From: an uncultured Polaribacter sp.
GTDB lineage: Bacteria > Bacteroidota > Bacteroidia > Flavobacteriales > Flavobacteriaceae
DNA length: 64,000 nucleotides
Reading direction: 5' to 3'
Assembly: GCA_947497755.1 (NCBI GenBank)
Contig: CANMHT010000005.1
Location: 166,439 to 230,438 of the forward strand
The notes beneath the pieces are model-generated. The model did no database searches. It was given only the letters and a program-made list of their open reading frames with translations, and was not told the DNA's origin. Position 1 is the stretch's first letter, and each line of letters opens with the position of its first letter. Shown piece by piece: positions 26,429-34,305 of this stretch. Made by a program: the position numbers and the translations under genes.

Positions 26429-26938
26429 TTATTTAAATAAAGCTTTTAATTCTGTAGCTTCGTCTGGCATCATTTTACCCGCTAAAATTAAGCTCAATTG
26501 CTTTCTACGCAACGCACCATCAAAACGTTCTTTTTCTAAGTCTGTTTCAGGAACAATTGGAGCAACAGGAACAGGACTTCCCGTTTCATCAACTGCAACG
26601 AAAGTATAAATTCCTTCATTTGCTCTTGTTTTTAAACCAGACTCTCTGTCTTCAATCCATACATCTACATATACCTCCATAGAAGATTTAAAGGCTCTAG
26701 AAACTTTTGCTTCTACAGTTACAACACTACCAACAGGTACAGCTTTTGCAAAAGAAACATGATTAACAGAAGCGGTAACTACAATTCTTCTTGAGTGACG
26801 ACGTGCCGCAATACTACAAGCTCTATCCATTCTAGCTAGTAATTCTCCTCCAAATAAATTGTTTAATGGATTGGTTTCTGCAGGTAAAACTAAATCAGTT
26901 AAAATCGTTAAAGATTCTTTTGGAGTTTTTGGACTCAT
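26429..26938 (-). CDS. Acyl-CoA thioesterase, hotdog fold (YciA/BFIT-like)
   Basis: 169 residues, cytosolic. The hotdog-fold signature starts at NPLNNLFGGELLARMDRACSIAARRH (about residues 22-47), with the Asn/Gly/Asp active-site pattern of hexameric acyl-CoA hydrolases, and continues with VTASVNHVSFAKAVPVGSVV and a C-terminal FVAVDETGSPVPV. It would hydrolyse acyl-CoA to free acid and CoA; the chain length cannot be told. It is a single gene, convergent with the EnvC-like gene 15 bases away. Confidence 0.9.
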   Translation of the reverse strand: MSPKTPKESLTILTDLVLPAETNPLNNLFGGELLARMDRACSIAARRHSRRIVVTASVNHVSFAKAVPVGSVVTVEAKVSRAFKSSMEVYVDVWIEDRESGLKTRANEGIYTFVAVDETGSPVPVAPIVPETDLEKERFDGALRRKQLSLILAGKMMPDEATELKALFK

Positions 26939-26963
26939 CGTTACAGGAATTTTAAATTTTCCG

Positions 26964-26971
26964 CAAAGATA
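26964..26971 (-). promoter_or_regulatory. -7 element of the thioesterase gene
   Basis: Reads TATCTTTG on the minus strand, 26 bases before the ATG. Confidence 0.5.
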
Positions 26972-27020
26972 AGCAATAACAAGTTAATGCTATTGAAATA
27001 TGTTTAACAAAAAGTTATGT

Positions 27021-27929
27021 TTAGTAAAGTTTCTTTATTAGTAACCATGCTTGTTCAGAATGGTTGTATCTAATATCGGCTAATGCTTTATAGGCTTCTG
27101 CTCTTGTTTCGTAACTATCATAAATCACTTGAGTTAATCCCCATTTGTTTTTTCCAATAATCTCAGCATCAAATCCTTTAGCTTTTAATTGCTTTAATTT
27201 TTTTTCTGCATTTTCTTTAAACTCAAAAGCACCTGCAACAATATGAAAGTTTTTAGGAGTTTCTTTAGAAACATTTAATTGGATTGTTGGTAACGGATTG
27301 TCTATTACAAAAGTTGCCGATTGTATTTTCTTTTCTACATCAGATTGTTGCTTAGCATATTGCTCTTGTAGTTGTTGGTTTTGATATCCGTTCCAACCAA
27401 AAACTCCTAATGTTAAAGCAATAGCTGCAACAGCGGCATATTTGAAAAATCCAGAAGATGATTTTTGACTAGCAACTGGAGCTAGCTTTTCTACTTGAGT
27501 TTTGTACTCTAAACGTTTAATTGCTGGAGAACTAACAGCAGTCATTCCAAACGTTTCAGTTAGATAGTTTGCTGTAGTATCTGGTTCAAAAACGATTTGT
27601 TTTTCTTTATTTAAAGACAAGCTTCCCACTTTTGCAATAGTTACAGCTTCTAATTGTAATTGAGCATTCCAGCTTTTAACTACATCTGCAATTAATTGAT
27701 TTGCTTTTTCAAAAGAAATATTTTCAGAAGAAGCAATATAATTTGCTAATAAACCATCATTATTTTTTAGATGTGTGTTAAAAGTAATCTGTTTTGTAGG
27801 CGGATAAAAACTATGTGAAAAATGATTCACTTTTGCCGAAATAGCATTGGTTACAAATCCTCCAAAATCAGGAACAATTACGCAATCGTATCTGTATAAT
27901 AAATCGTTGATGTAGTTGGTTAAAGTCAT
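27021..27929 (-). CDS. HU-CCDC81 and SPOR domain protein
   Basis: About 302 residues. The N-terminal half (about 1-135) has two HU-like segments of the bacterial CCDC81 type (YINDLLYRYDCVIVPDFGGFVTN, then a second segment with LEAVTIAKVGSLSLNKEKQIVFEPD). A membrane helix follows near residue 165-185. The C-terminus (about 225-302) is a SPOR domain (NFHIVAGAFEFKENAEKKLKQL), which binds denuded peptidoglycan at division sites. The topology puts the HU-like part in the cytoplasm. The ATG at 27929 gives the family-typical start; an in-frame start 20 codons upstream adds unrelated residues. It is divergent from dprA. Confidence 0.82.
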   Translation of the reverse strand: MTLTNYINDLLYRYDCVIVPDFGGFVTNAISAKVNHFSHSFYPPTKQITFNTHLKNNDGLLANYIASSENISFEKANQLIADVVKSWNAQLQLEAVTIAKVGSLSLNKEKQIVFEPDTTANYLTETFGMTAVSSPAIKRLEYKTQVEKLAPVASQKSSSGFFKYAAVAAIALTLGVFGWNGYQNQQLQEQYAKQQSDVEKKIQSATFVIDNPLPTIQLNVSKETPKNFHIVAGAFEFKENAEKKLKQLKAKGFDAEIIGKNKWGLTQVIYDSYETRAEAYKALADIRYNHSEQAWLLIKKLY

Positions 27930-28022
27930 AATAACAAAGTTACTATTTTTTTGAAAACATTGATGAAGATGTACAAAACTTATCAACAAAAAAATGTTGT
28001 ATATTGATTATCAAAAAATTGC

Positions 28023-29132
28023 ATGTTAGAAAAAGAAAAAATAATTGCAGCGCTGCGTTTGCAAAAAACAAAATCTGTCGGGACTATTTTGGCAAAAAAA
28101 CTAATTGTTGCTACAGGAAATATCTCTCAAATTTTTAAAGAAAAACCATCTAATTTGCTAAGAATTAGTGGGATCGGTACAGGTCTTATTAAGGAGTTGT
28201 TGTCACCAAAAACTTTAGAAAAGGCAGAAAGTGAATTGGAATACATTATTCAAAACAATATTGCCGTTTCTTATTTTTTAGATCAAGACTATCCTAAAAA
28301 CCTTCAACATTGTATTGATTCGCCAATTTTATTGTTTAAAGACGGAAAAATAAACTTAAATAATAAACGAATTATTAGTGTAGTTGGTACTAGAAATATG
28401 ACTTCTTATGGACGTGATTTTTGCAAAGAATTAATTGCTGATTTAAAAGAATACAACCCTATAATTGTTAGTGGATTTGCTTATGGAGTTGATATTTGTG
28501 CTCATAAAGAAGCGATAAAAAACGAACTACAAACCATTGCCGTTTTAGCCCATGGATTTGATCAAATCTATCCTAAAGTTCATAAGAAGTACATTTCTCA
28601 AGTAAATGAAAACGGTGGTTTTATTACAGAGTTTTGGCATGATGAAAATCCGTTAAGAGAAAATTTTTTAAAGCGCAATAGGATTGTAGCCGGAATTTCT
28701 AGAGCCACTATAATTATCGAATCAGCAGAAAAAGGAGGTTCTTTAGTAACTGCTGATATTGCTAATTCATATAATAGAGATGTATTTGCAGTTCCGGGAA
28801 GAGCATCTGATTTGTTTAGTAAAGGCTGTAATAATTTGATAAAAAATAACAAAGCAGCACTTATTACATCTGCAAATGATATTGTAAAAATGCTAAATTG
28901 GGATGTAGAACAATCAAAAAAAGTACTGCCTAAACAACAAAAGTTATTTGTAGAGTTAACTATTCAAGAACAACAAGTCTATGATTATCTATTAAAGAAT
29001 GGCAAACAACAATTAGATCTTATTGCCAAAGAATGTAAAATACCAACTTATATTTTGGCTTCTACATTATTACAACTAGAAATGAAAGCTGTAGTAAAAC
29101 CTTTACCTGGAAAGTTATTTGAAGCAATTTAG
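28023..29132 (+). CDS. dprA: DNA-processing protein DprA
   Basis: 369 residues. An N-terminal helix-hairpin-helix-like region precedes the Rossmann-fold DprA core (about 95-300), with GTRNMTSYGRDFCKELI, IVSGFAYGVDICAHKEA, LAHGFDQIYP and the RNRIVAG...SAEKGGSLVTA block. A C-terminal winged helix follows (about 320-369). DprA loads RecA on incoming single-stranded DNA during transformation and is also found in non-competent bacteria. Its stop overlaps the longest form of the next frame by 14 bp. Confidence 0.96.
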   Translation: MLEKEKIIAALRLQKTKSVGTILAKKLIVATGNISQIFKEKPSNLLRISGIGTGLIKELLSPKTLEKAESELEYIIQNNIAVSYFLDQDYPKNLQHCIDSPILLFKDGKINLNNKRIISVVGTRNMTSYGRDFCKELIADLKEYNPIIVSGFAYGVDICAHKEAIKNELQTIAVLAHGFDQIYPKVHKKYISQVNENGGFITEFWHDENPLRENFLKRNRIVAGISRATIIIESAEKGGSLVTADIANSYNRDVFAVPGRASDLFSKGCNNLIKNNKAALITSANDIVKMLNWDVEQSKKVLPKQQKLFVELTIQEQQVYDYLLKNGKQQLDLIAKECKIPTYILASTLLQLEMKAVVKPLPGKLFEAI

Positions 29133-29163
29133 ATATTGTACAATTTATTGTTATTTTAGAGCT

Positions 29164-30873
29164 GTGAAAATTGCAAAAAACATCTTCGTTTTAGGATTCT
29201 TTTTCTTGTTTCAGAATTTGATGTATTCACAGTCACAAGAAGCTACAAAGAGTATATTTTATAATAAAGCAGCTAAGAAGGCGGGTTTGTTAAAGCAAAT
29301 TGAACTTCAGCAAAAATATGCCGACTCTGCTTTTTATTTTGCACAAAAAACAAGTCAAAAACACTTACTAATAAGAAGTATTACTTCTCAAATCAATCCA
29401 GCAATTGCTAAACAAGATACTATTAGGGTTAATCGCCTTTTTGCTAAAGGGTTTCAATTAGCGAAAGCGCAAAACATTTCACCAACAAACAATGATTTTT
29501 TAGCGTTTCAAATTAGAAATATACATTATAATATTAGGTTTGGAAATAAAACTTCAGATGAAGGATTAAAAGCTTATAAAGAGATTTATCAAAGAATAAA
29601 AAGCACAGATAAATACCCGATCATTACAGAAGTTTTAGGTAGAATATCATTGTTGTATAGAAACAGAAAAGAACTTGGTAAAGCCTTAAATTATAATTTG
29701 TTAGAGCAAAAATTTGCCGTTAAAAGTGATGATTTCCAAAATGTAGCTTCGTCAAAGATTACAGAATTAGATATTTCATATCAATTGATTCCAAGACCCA
29801 TAAAATCAAAAGAAGATGTTATTCCGTTAATTGAAAAAGCAAAGGAAGCAGCGTTGTATATGAAAAACCATAAAGTTTTAGATATTTTGCCTTTTGCTCA
29901 GTTGTATTTAGCTAAGTTTTATATTCATGAAACTAGTTATGAAAAAAGTGAAAAACTCTTACTTTCCTTGAGTGATTCATTGGCAACAAGAATTGTGTTT
30001 TCTAAGTACGAACAACTTTGTGAAATCGCAAAATCTACCAATAATATTGAAAACTATAAACGATATTCTCAAAAATTTAAACCAGTAGCTTATAGTACAA
30101 AACGTCCTTTTGTAGCCTTAAATGTACACAACTATTTATTAGACTATTTTGTAAAAACCCAACAAAGAGACTCTGCAAGTTTTTATGCAAAGCGATTGGA
30201 GAAAAATTTACAACAAGTAGATACTACACAGTTTTTAGACTATGTTAATTTTAGTTATGATGTGCTTTCTAGTTATTATAAAGATTTAAATAAAGATAAA
30301 AGTTTGGCATATAAAACGTATGCAAATACAGTAGCCAAACAAATAATAGAGCATCAAAAAGAAGCGTTTGTTAATATTATTAAATATAGAAAAGAGGTTC
30401 AGGATTTAGAAAATAAAAACGCTGATTTAACCGCAAACGTTTCTTTTTTTAGAGGAAATATGTTTACCATATTGTTAGTTTCTCTTTTACTTTTAGTTGT
30501 ATCGTTGTATTTATTTAAAGCGAATAGAAAAAGTATAAAAGCTTCTAAGCAAATAGAAGAGGAGAAAAATAAGATTATTGAAACTGTAGAACGAAAACAC
30601 ATTATTTTAAACAATAAACAAAAAGTTTATTTTGATGAATTGATGTATGTGAAATCTGATAGGAACTATGTGGAATTTCATTTGGAGGCAAAGAAAATTG
30701 TCGATAGAAATAAACTGTTATCAGTAGCAGAAAAATTACCTCCTAATTTTGTGAAAATTCATCGTTCATATATTGTAAATAAGAACTTTATTAAAGTGAA
30801 AAATACGACTTCAGTTATACTAGAATCAAGTCATGAGATTCCTGTTTCAAGAACATATAAAGAAGACTTATAA
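29164..30873 (+). CDS. TPR-transmembrane-LytTR transcriptional regulator
   Basis: About 569 residues. The GTG at 29164 gives a clean signal peptide (KIAKNIFVLGFFFLFQNLMYSQ); an in-frame ATG 15 codons upstream sits inside dprA and adds a poor N-terminus. Residues about 25-415 are alpha-helical, TPR-like and probably periplasmic. One membrane helix follows (about 435-457), then a LytTR DNA-binding domain near the C-terminus (VKSDRNYVEFHLEAKKIVDRNKLLSVAEKLPPN). It is thus a one-component membrane-bound regulator; no kinase domain is seen. The gene lies 31 bases after dprA and may share its transcript. Targets are unknown; the downstream T9SS gene is a candidate by position only. Confidence 0.8.
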   Translation: MKIAKNIFVLGFFFLFQNLMYSQSQEATKSIFYNKAAKKAGLLKQIELQQKYADSAFYFAQKTSQKHLLIRSITSQINPAIAKQDTIRVNRLFAKGFQLAKAQNISPTNNDFLAFQIRNIHYNIRFGNKTSDEGLKAYKEIYQRIKSTDKYPIITEVLGRISLLYRNRKELGKALNYNLLEQKFAVKSDDFQNVASSKITELDISYQLIPRPIKSKEDVIPLIEKAKEAALYMKNHKVLDILPFAQLYLAKFYIHETSYEKSEKLLLSLSDSLATRIVFSKYEQLCEIAKSTNNIENYKRYSQKFKPVAYSTKRPFVALNVHNYLLDYFVKTQQRDSASFYAKRLEKNLQQVDTTQFLDYVNFSYDVLSSYYKDLNKDKSLAYKTYANTVAKQIIEHQKEAFVNIIKYRKEVQDLENKNADLTANVSFFRGNMFTILLVSLLLLVVSLYLFKANRKSIKASKQIEEEKNKIIETVERKHIILNNKQKVYFDELMYVKSDRNYVEFHLEAKKIVDRNKLLSVAEKLPPNFVKIHRSYIVNKNFIKVKNTTSVILESSHEIPVSRTYKEDL

Positions 30874-30944
30874 AGTAAGTTGGTAGTTGGTCAACTTTAT
30901 GTGGTATTTCGTCCCATTTAGTTTATGATGAATAGGTTTTCAGA

Positions 30945-30952
30945 TAATTTTG
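30945..30952 (+). promoter_or_regulatory. -7 element of the FG-GAP-like T9SS gene
   Basis: TAATTTTG matches TAnnTTTG. It overlaps the in-frame start-like codons at 30950-30955, so the ATG at 30980 is the better start. Confidence 0.55.
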
Positions 30953-30979
30953 ATGCGAAATTTAAAAAACCATTTCGTT

Positions 30980-32419
30980 ATGAAAACAAAATTACTCGCA
31001 TTCTCATTCTCATTATTTTTCAGTACTAGTCTTCTATTTTCACAAGACCAAATTGGAGCAAAAGTTGTTTTTTCTGAAGCAAAAGCAAATTTTGGACAAG
31101 TAGCAGCCATTAACAATAGTGGAAACTTTTTAATTAGTGGAGCATCATATCAATACAGTACAGATCAAAAAGGATTTGCAAGAGTTTATAACTTGCAAAA
31201 TGGTATTTGGAAAAAGTTAGGAAATGATTTAGAAGGAAATGCAAATGGAGACACTTTTGGAATTGCTGTAGCAATGAATGAGGTAGGAAATACTGTAGCT
31301 GTTGGAGCGACACAAGTTAATGATGGAAATTATACTGGACCAGGATATGTAAAAGTATTTCGATTTTCTTCTGGACAATATGTTCAGTTGGGAAATGATA
31401 TTGTTGGAGAAGCCACGGGGGATACATTTGGTGGGCAAATAGCAATGAACGGAGATGGAACAAAGATTGTTGTTGGAGCTATTTTTAATGATGCCAATAC
31501 AGGAAATCAGTTTGCAAGTGTAGGTCACGTTAGGGTTTATAGTTTTGACGGAGCAAACTGGAACTTATTAGGAGCAGAAATTGATGGTGATAATGCCAAC
31601 GATAATTTTGGTAATTCTGTTGATATTAATAAAAATGGAGATAGAATTGTTGTAAGCGCTTCTGGTGTAGATGCTGGAGGGGTAAATAAGGGATTGGTTA
31701 GAGTTTATGAGTTTTCTGGAGGAAATTGGATAAAGGTTGGGCAAGATATTATTGGTAATGCTGATAATGATAGATTAACCAATGTAAGTATAAACGATAC
31801 AGGTGATAGAATCTCTTTTAGAACTAAAGGAATTGTAAAAGTATACGAACTTAACGGAACTCAATGGCAACAATTAGGAGGAAATATTATTGGGATGAAT
31901 AATGATATTGGTACCTCTAATTTAGATAATACAGGAACGGTTGTAGGAGTCGCTTCAAGATCTGCTGATAGTAATAAAGGATATATTCAATTGTATAATT
32001 ATAAAAATAATGTTTGGACACAAGCAGGGAATACAATTACAGGAGATGTAACTGGAGATAATTTAGGTTCATCTATTGAAGTAAAAAATAAGTATGTGGT
32101 TGCAGGTTCTTCAGATTATAACTTAAGTACCGAGAATAATAGTGGTGTGAGAGCTTATAATTTTAATACTGTTTTAAGTGTTAAAGACGATGTGTCGCTA
32201 TTGAAAATTGGACTATTTCCTAATCCAACATCTGGTGTTTTAAAAATTTCTGGGATTGAAGTACAGAAAATCGAAGTATATAGTTTACAAGGAAAACTGT
32301 TGCAAACCTCACGAAATAGTAATACTATTTCTTTACAAAACAGAGCTTTGGGAATGTATTTTCTAAGAATTGTTGATGTGAACAATAATACAATTCATAA
32401 AAAAATAATGGTTCAGTAA
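30980..32419 (+). CDS. T9SS-secreted FG-GAP-like beta-propeller protein
   Basis: About 479 residues. The signal peptide ends at LLFSQ (residue 22). Residues about 30-390 contain repeated units of about 60 residues with the pattern VRVY(S/E)F.G..W..LG..I.G...D.FG..V.IN..GDRIVV(G/S)A, an FG-GAP/integrin-like beta-propeller that often binds calcium. The last 75 residues (IGLFPNPTSGVLKI onward) are a type A T9SS sorting domain. No enzyme motif is visible, so binding or adhesion is likely. It is a single gene, convergent with the GH/LRR operon. Confidence 0.82.
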   Translation: MKTKLLAFSFSLFFSTSLLFSQDQIGAKVVFSEAKANFGQVAAINNSGNFLISGASYQYSTDQKGFARVYNLQNGIWKKLGNDLEGNANGDTFGIAVAMNEVGNTVAVGATQVNDGNYTGPGYVKVFRFSSGQYVQLGNDIVGEATGDTFGGQIAMNGDGTKIVVGAIFNDANTGNQFASVGHVRVYSFDGANWNLLGAEIDGDNANDNFGNSVDINKNGDRIVVSASGVDAGGVNKGLVRVYEFSGGNWIKVGQDIIGNADNDRLTNVSINDTGDRISFRTKGIVKVYELNGTQWQQLGGNIIGMNNDIGTSNLDNTGTVVGVASRSADSNKGYIQLYNYKNNVWTQAGNTITGDVTGDNLGSSIEVKNKYVVAGSSDYNLSTENNSGVRAYNFNTVLSVKDDVSLLKIGLFPNPTSGVLKISGIEVQKIEVYSLQGKLLQTSRNSNTISLQNRALGMYFLRIVDVNNNTIHKKIMVQ

Positions 32420-32481
32420 GTAACTTAATAGCCTATTTAGTAATCCTATTTTTAGAATGCGCTAAATAGGCTAAAGTTACT
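32419..32481. terminator. Hairpin shared by two convergent genes
   Basis: A 12-bp stem (32429-32440 with 32462-32473) is extended, across a 2-base bulge, by 8 bp more (32419-32426 with 32474-32481); the loop is 21 bases. It lies between the stops at 32419 (plus) and 32496 (minus). The T runs are weak, so it may stabilise 3' ends as well as terminate. Confidence 0.55.
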
Positions 32482-32495
32482 TGCTGTTTTATGTA

Positions 32496-34301
32496 CTACT
32501 CTTTAATAAATTTAACACTACTTTTTTTGTTGTTTTGAGTGATTGTGCAAATGTATATTCCTTTTTTAAAGGTGCTAATATCAATTACTGTCGCATTTGT
32601 ATTTGTACTTTCTTTGTGTACAATTCTTCCTAAAACATCTGTGATGATTAATTTAGCAATATCGTTTGTAGGTAGTTGAATACTCAAATACTTTTGTGTT
32701 GGATTTGGGTATAAATTTGCTTTTAACGTGTTTTCTTCAGAAATAGATAATGTACAAGTATTTGCAGCTATCCAATTCATTAAAGCATCCCATTTTACAG
32801 AGCTTTCATTAACCATATAGTTTTCTAATAAACCCCAACTTCCAAAAGGACTTTCTTGTTCGGATGCTAATACATAGTTCATAAATAATGTTACGTTTAA
32901 AGTGTTTTTGTAATAGTTTAAAAGGTCTGTATAGAATTGTGCCATTCTTGGATGAGTTTGTGCGTCATACAAAGCTTGATTATAATCAGTTTGTAGTCCA
33001 AAATGACGAGGTGTAATATGTTGTCCACCTTCATACATTACAAAATCTTTATTCCATCGATCTGCAACCAAGGTTTTGAATTGCTGCATCCAATGAAAAT
33101 CATGAGCTTTGTTTGCTTCTAGCATGTCTAAAACCTGAGTGGCAGTTGCAGTTGCTCCTAAAGCATCCAAAGTATCATAATTAGCCTCATTAAGAGCTAC
33201 ATATCCAGGATAAGAAACCAAATCTACTAAATGAATATTATTTTGGGTTTCCATGTATTCCATTGCATCAATTACAAAGTAATCATGACCGGCCATTACT
33301 GTTTTTATACGATTACTTTCGGCGCCAAAAATGGCATCCCATCGCATAAATAAAAGATTAGAAAAGTAACCATAATTTTTTCCAGGACTTGCTCCAAATG
33401 GTCTATCTGCATGGTTGAGCCAATGTGTTTGTTCAAAAATAAAATTCCACCCTTCATTAGAATACTCTAAATAAATAGTACGATCTGATTCTAAGGTATC
33501 TCTAAAAAGCGTAGCTAAACTGTCCATATAATTTTGATCAGCTAAATGAGGAACAGTAATCCATAAATCAATATCAAAATAGTTAGCCATAGCAATGATA
33601 TGCTCCCAAGCCATTCCTTTTTGATCATGGTCTTGTGTATGATAGTTTGGTTGCATTCTATCATTCCAGTTACTTATGGGATGGTTGTTGGTTTTAACCC
33701 AATCCATAAAACGTAAAGTGCCAAAGCTTCTTATTTTACTAGCAAATTCTGGCATATAAGGGTCTGTGAGATAATTACTTTCATAAGCAGCTTCAAAAAT
33801 TCTAATATTCCTTATATGATTGCCTCTTGTGGTTCTTTTTAAGAGAAAATGTACACCATTTTCATTGACTTCATCTACTGTAAACTCTATTCTTCCAGGA
33901 GAAGAATTTGTAACAGTTGCAGCAACCCAATTAACCAATTCTAATTCACCTTCTCCATCATAAAGTAATACATAGTTTCCTGTTTTGTAATTTCCAATAT
34001 GACCACCAGCTGTAAAAGCTACAATTTGTGGTAATCCTGTTGTTGGGTGATTAAAAGGAACTTCTAAAGGATAACCATTGGCATCTTGATCCATTGTGTC
34101 AGCTAAATTAGAATCCCAATTATGAGCATGATTTTCTATATACGTCTCATTTCGTGTATAAAATTTTGAAGATGATTTTTTTAAATCTTTAAAAACCCCA
34201 GAGCCAAAAAAATGAAAATTAGTACCTATTTTCATGCAAGATTCTTGAGCAAATAGTGAGGTGTTTATTAGTAAGAGAAGGAGGTAAATTTGTTTTTTCA
34301 T
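32496..34301 (-). CDS. T9SS-secreted putative clan GH-A glycoside hydrolase
   Basis: 601 residues. The signal peptide ends at LFAQ (residue 19). The core (about 20-510) reads as a (beta/alpha)8 barrel: FMDWVKTNNHP after strand 2-3, WITVPHLAD, then YLEYSNEGWN with the candidate acid/base Glu283 directly after Asn, and FVMYEGGQHI with the candidate nucleophile Glu424. That Asn-Glu plus later Glu arrangement is the clan GH-A signature. The C-terminal 75 residues (LKANLYPNPTQKYLSI onward) are a T9SS sorting domain. The specific family and substrate are not recognised. It is 4 bases after the LRR gene, so the two are co-expressed. Confidence 0.72.
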   Translation of the reverse strand: MKKQIYLLLLLINTSLFAQESCMKIGTNFHFFGSGVFKDLKKSSSKFYTRNETYIENHAHNWDSNLADTMDQDANGYPLEVPFNHPTTGLPQIVAFTAGGHIGNYKTGNYVLLYDGEGELELVNWVAATVTNSSPGRIEFTVDEVNENGVHFLLKRTTRGNHIRNIRIFEAAYESNYLTDPYMPEFASKIRSFGTLRFMDWVKTNNHPISNWNDRMQPNYHTQDHDQKGMAWEHIIAMANYFDIDLWITVPHLADQNYMDSLATLFRDTLESDRTIYLEYSNEGWNFIFEQTHWLNHADRPFGASPGKNYGYFSNLLFMRWDAIFGAESNRIKTVMAGHDYFVIDAMEYMETQNNIHLVDLVSYPGYVALNEANYDTLDALGATATATQVLDMLEANKAHDFHWMQQFKTLVADRWNKDFVMYEGGQHITPRHFGLQTDYNQALYDAQTHPRMAQFYTDLLNYYKNTLNVTLFMNYVLASEQESPFGSWGLLENYMVNESSVKWDALMNWIAANTCTLSISEENTLKANLYPNPTQKYLSIQLPTNDIAKLIITDVLGRIVHKESTNTNATVIDISTFKKGIYICTITQNNKKSSVKFIKE

Positions 34302-34305
34302 AGGT

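Noticed and set aside
26424..26449. Possible hairpin between the EnvC-like and thioesterase genes
   Set aside because: The stem has a bulge, few GC pairs and overlaps the thioesterase stop codon region; too weak to call a terminator.
27930..27989. N-terminal extension of the HU-SPOR protein
   Set aside because: The extra 20 residues have no family likeness and run through the region expected to hold the promoter; the ATG at 27929 starts the conserved HU-like segment.
30874..30910. Weak inverted repeat (aagttg/caactt) after the LytTR gene
   Set aside because: Only six pairs, no T run; not convincing as a terminator or as LytTR direct repeats.
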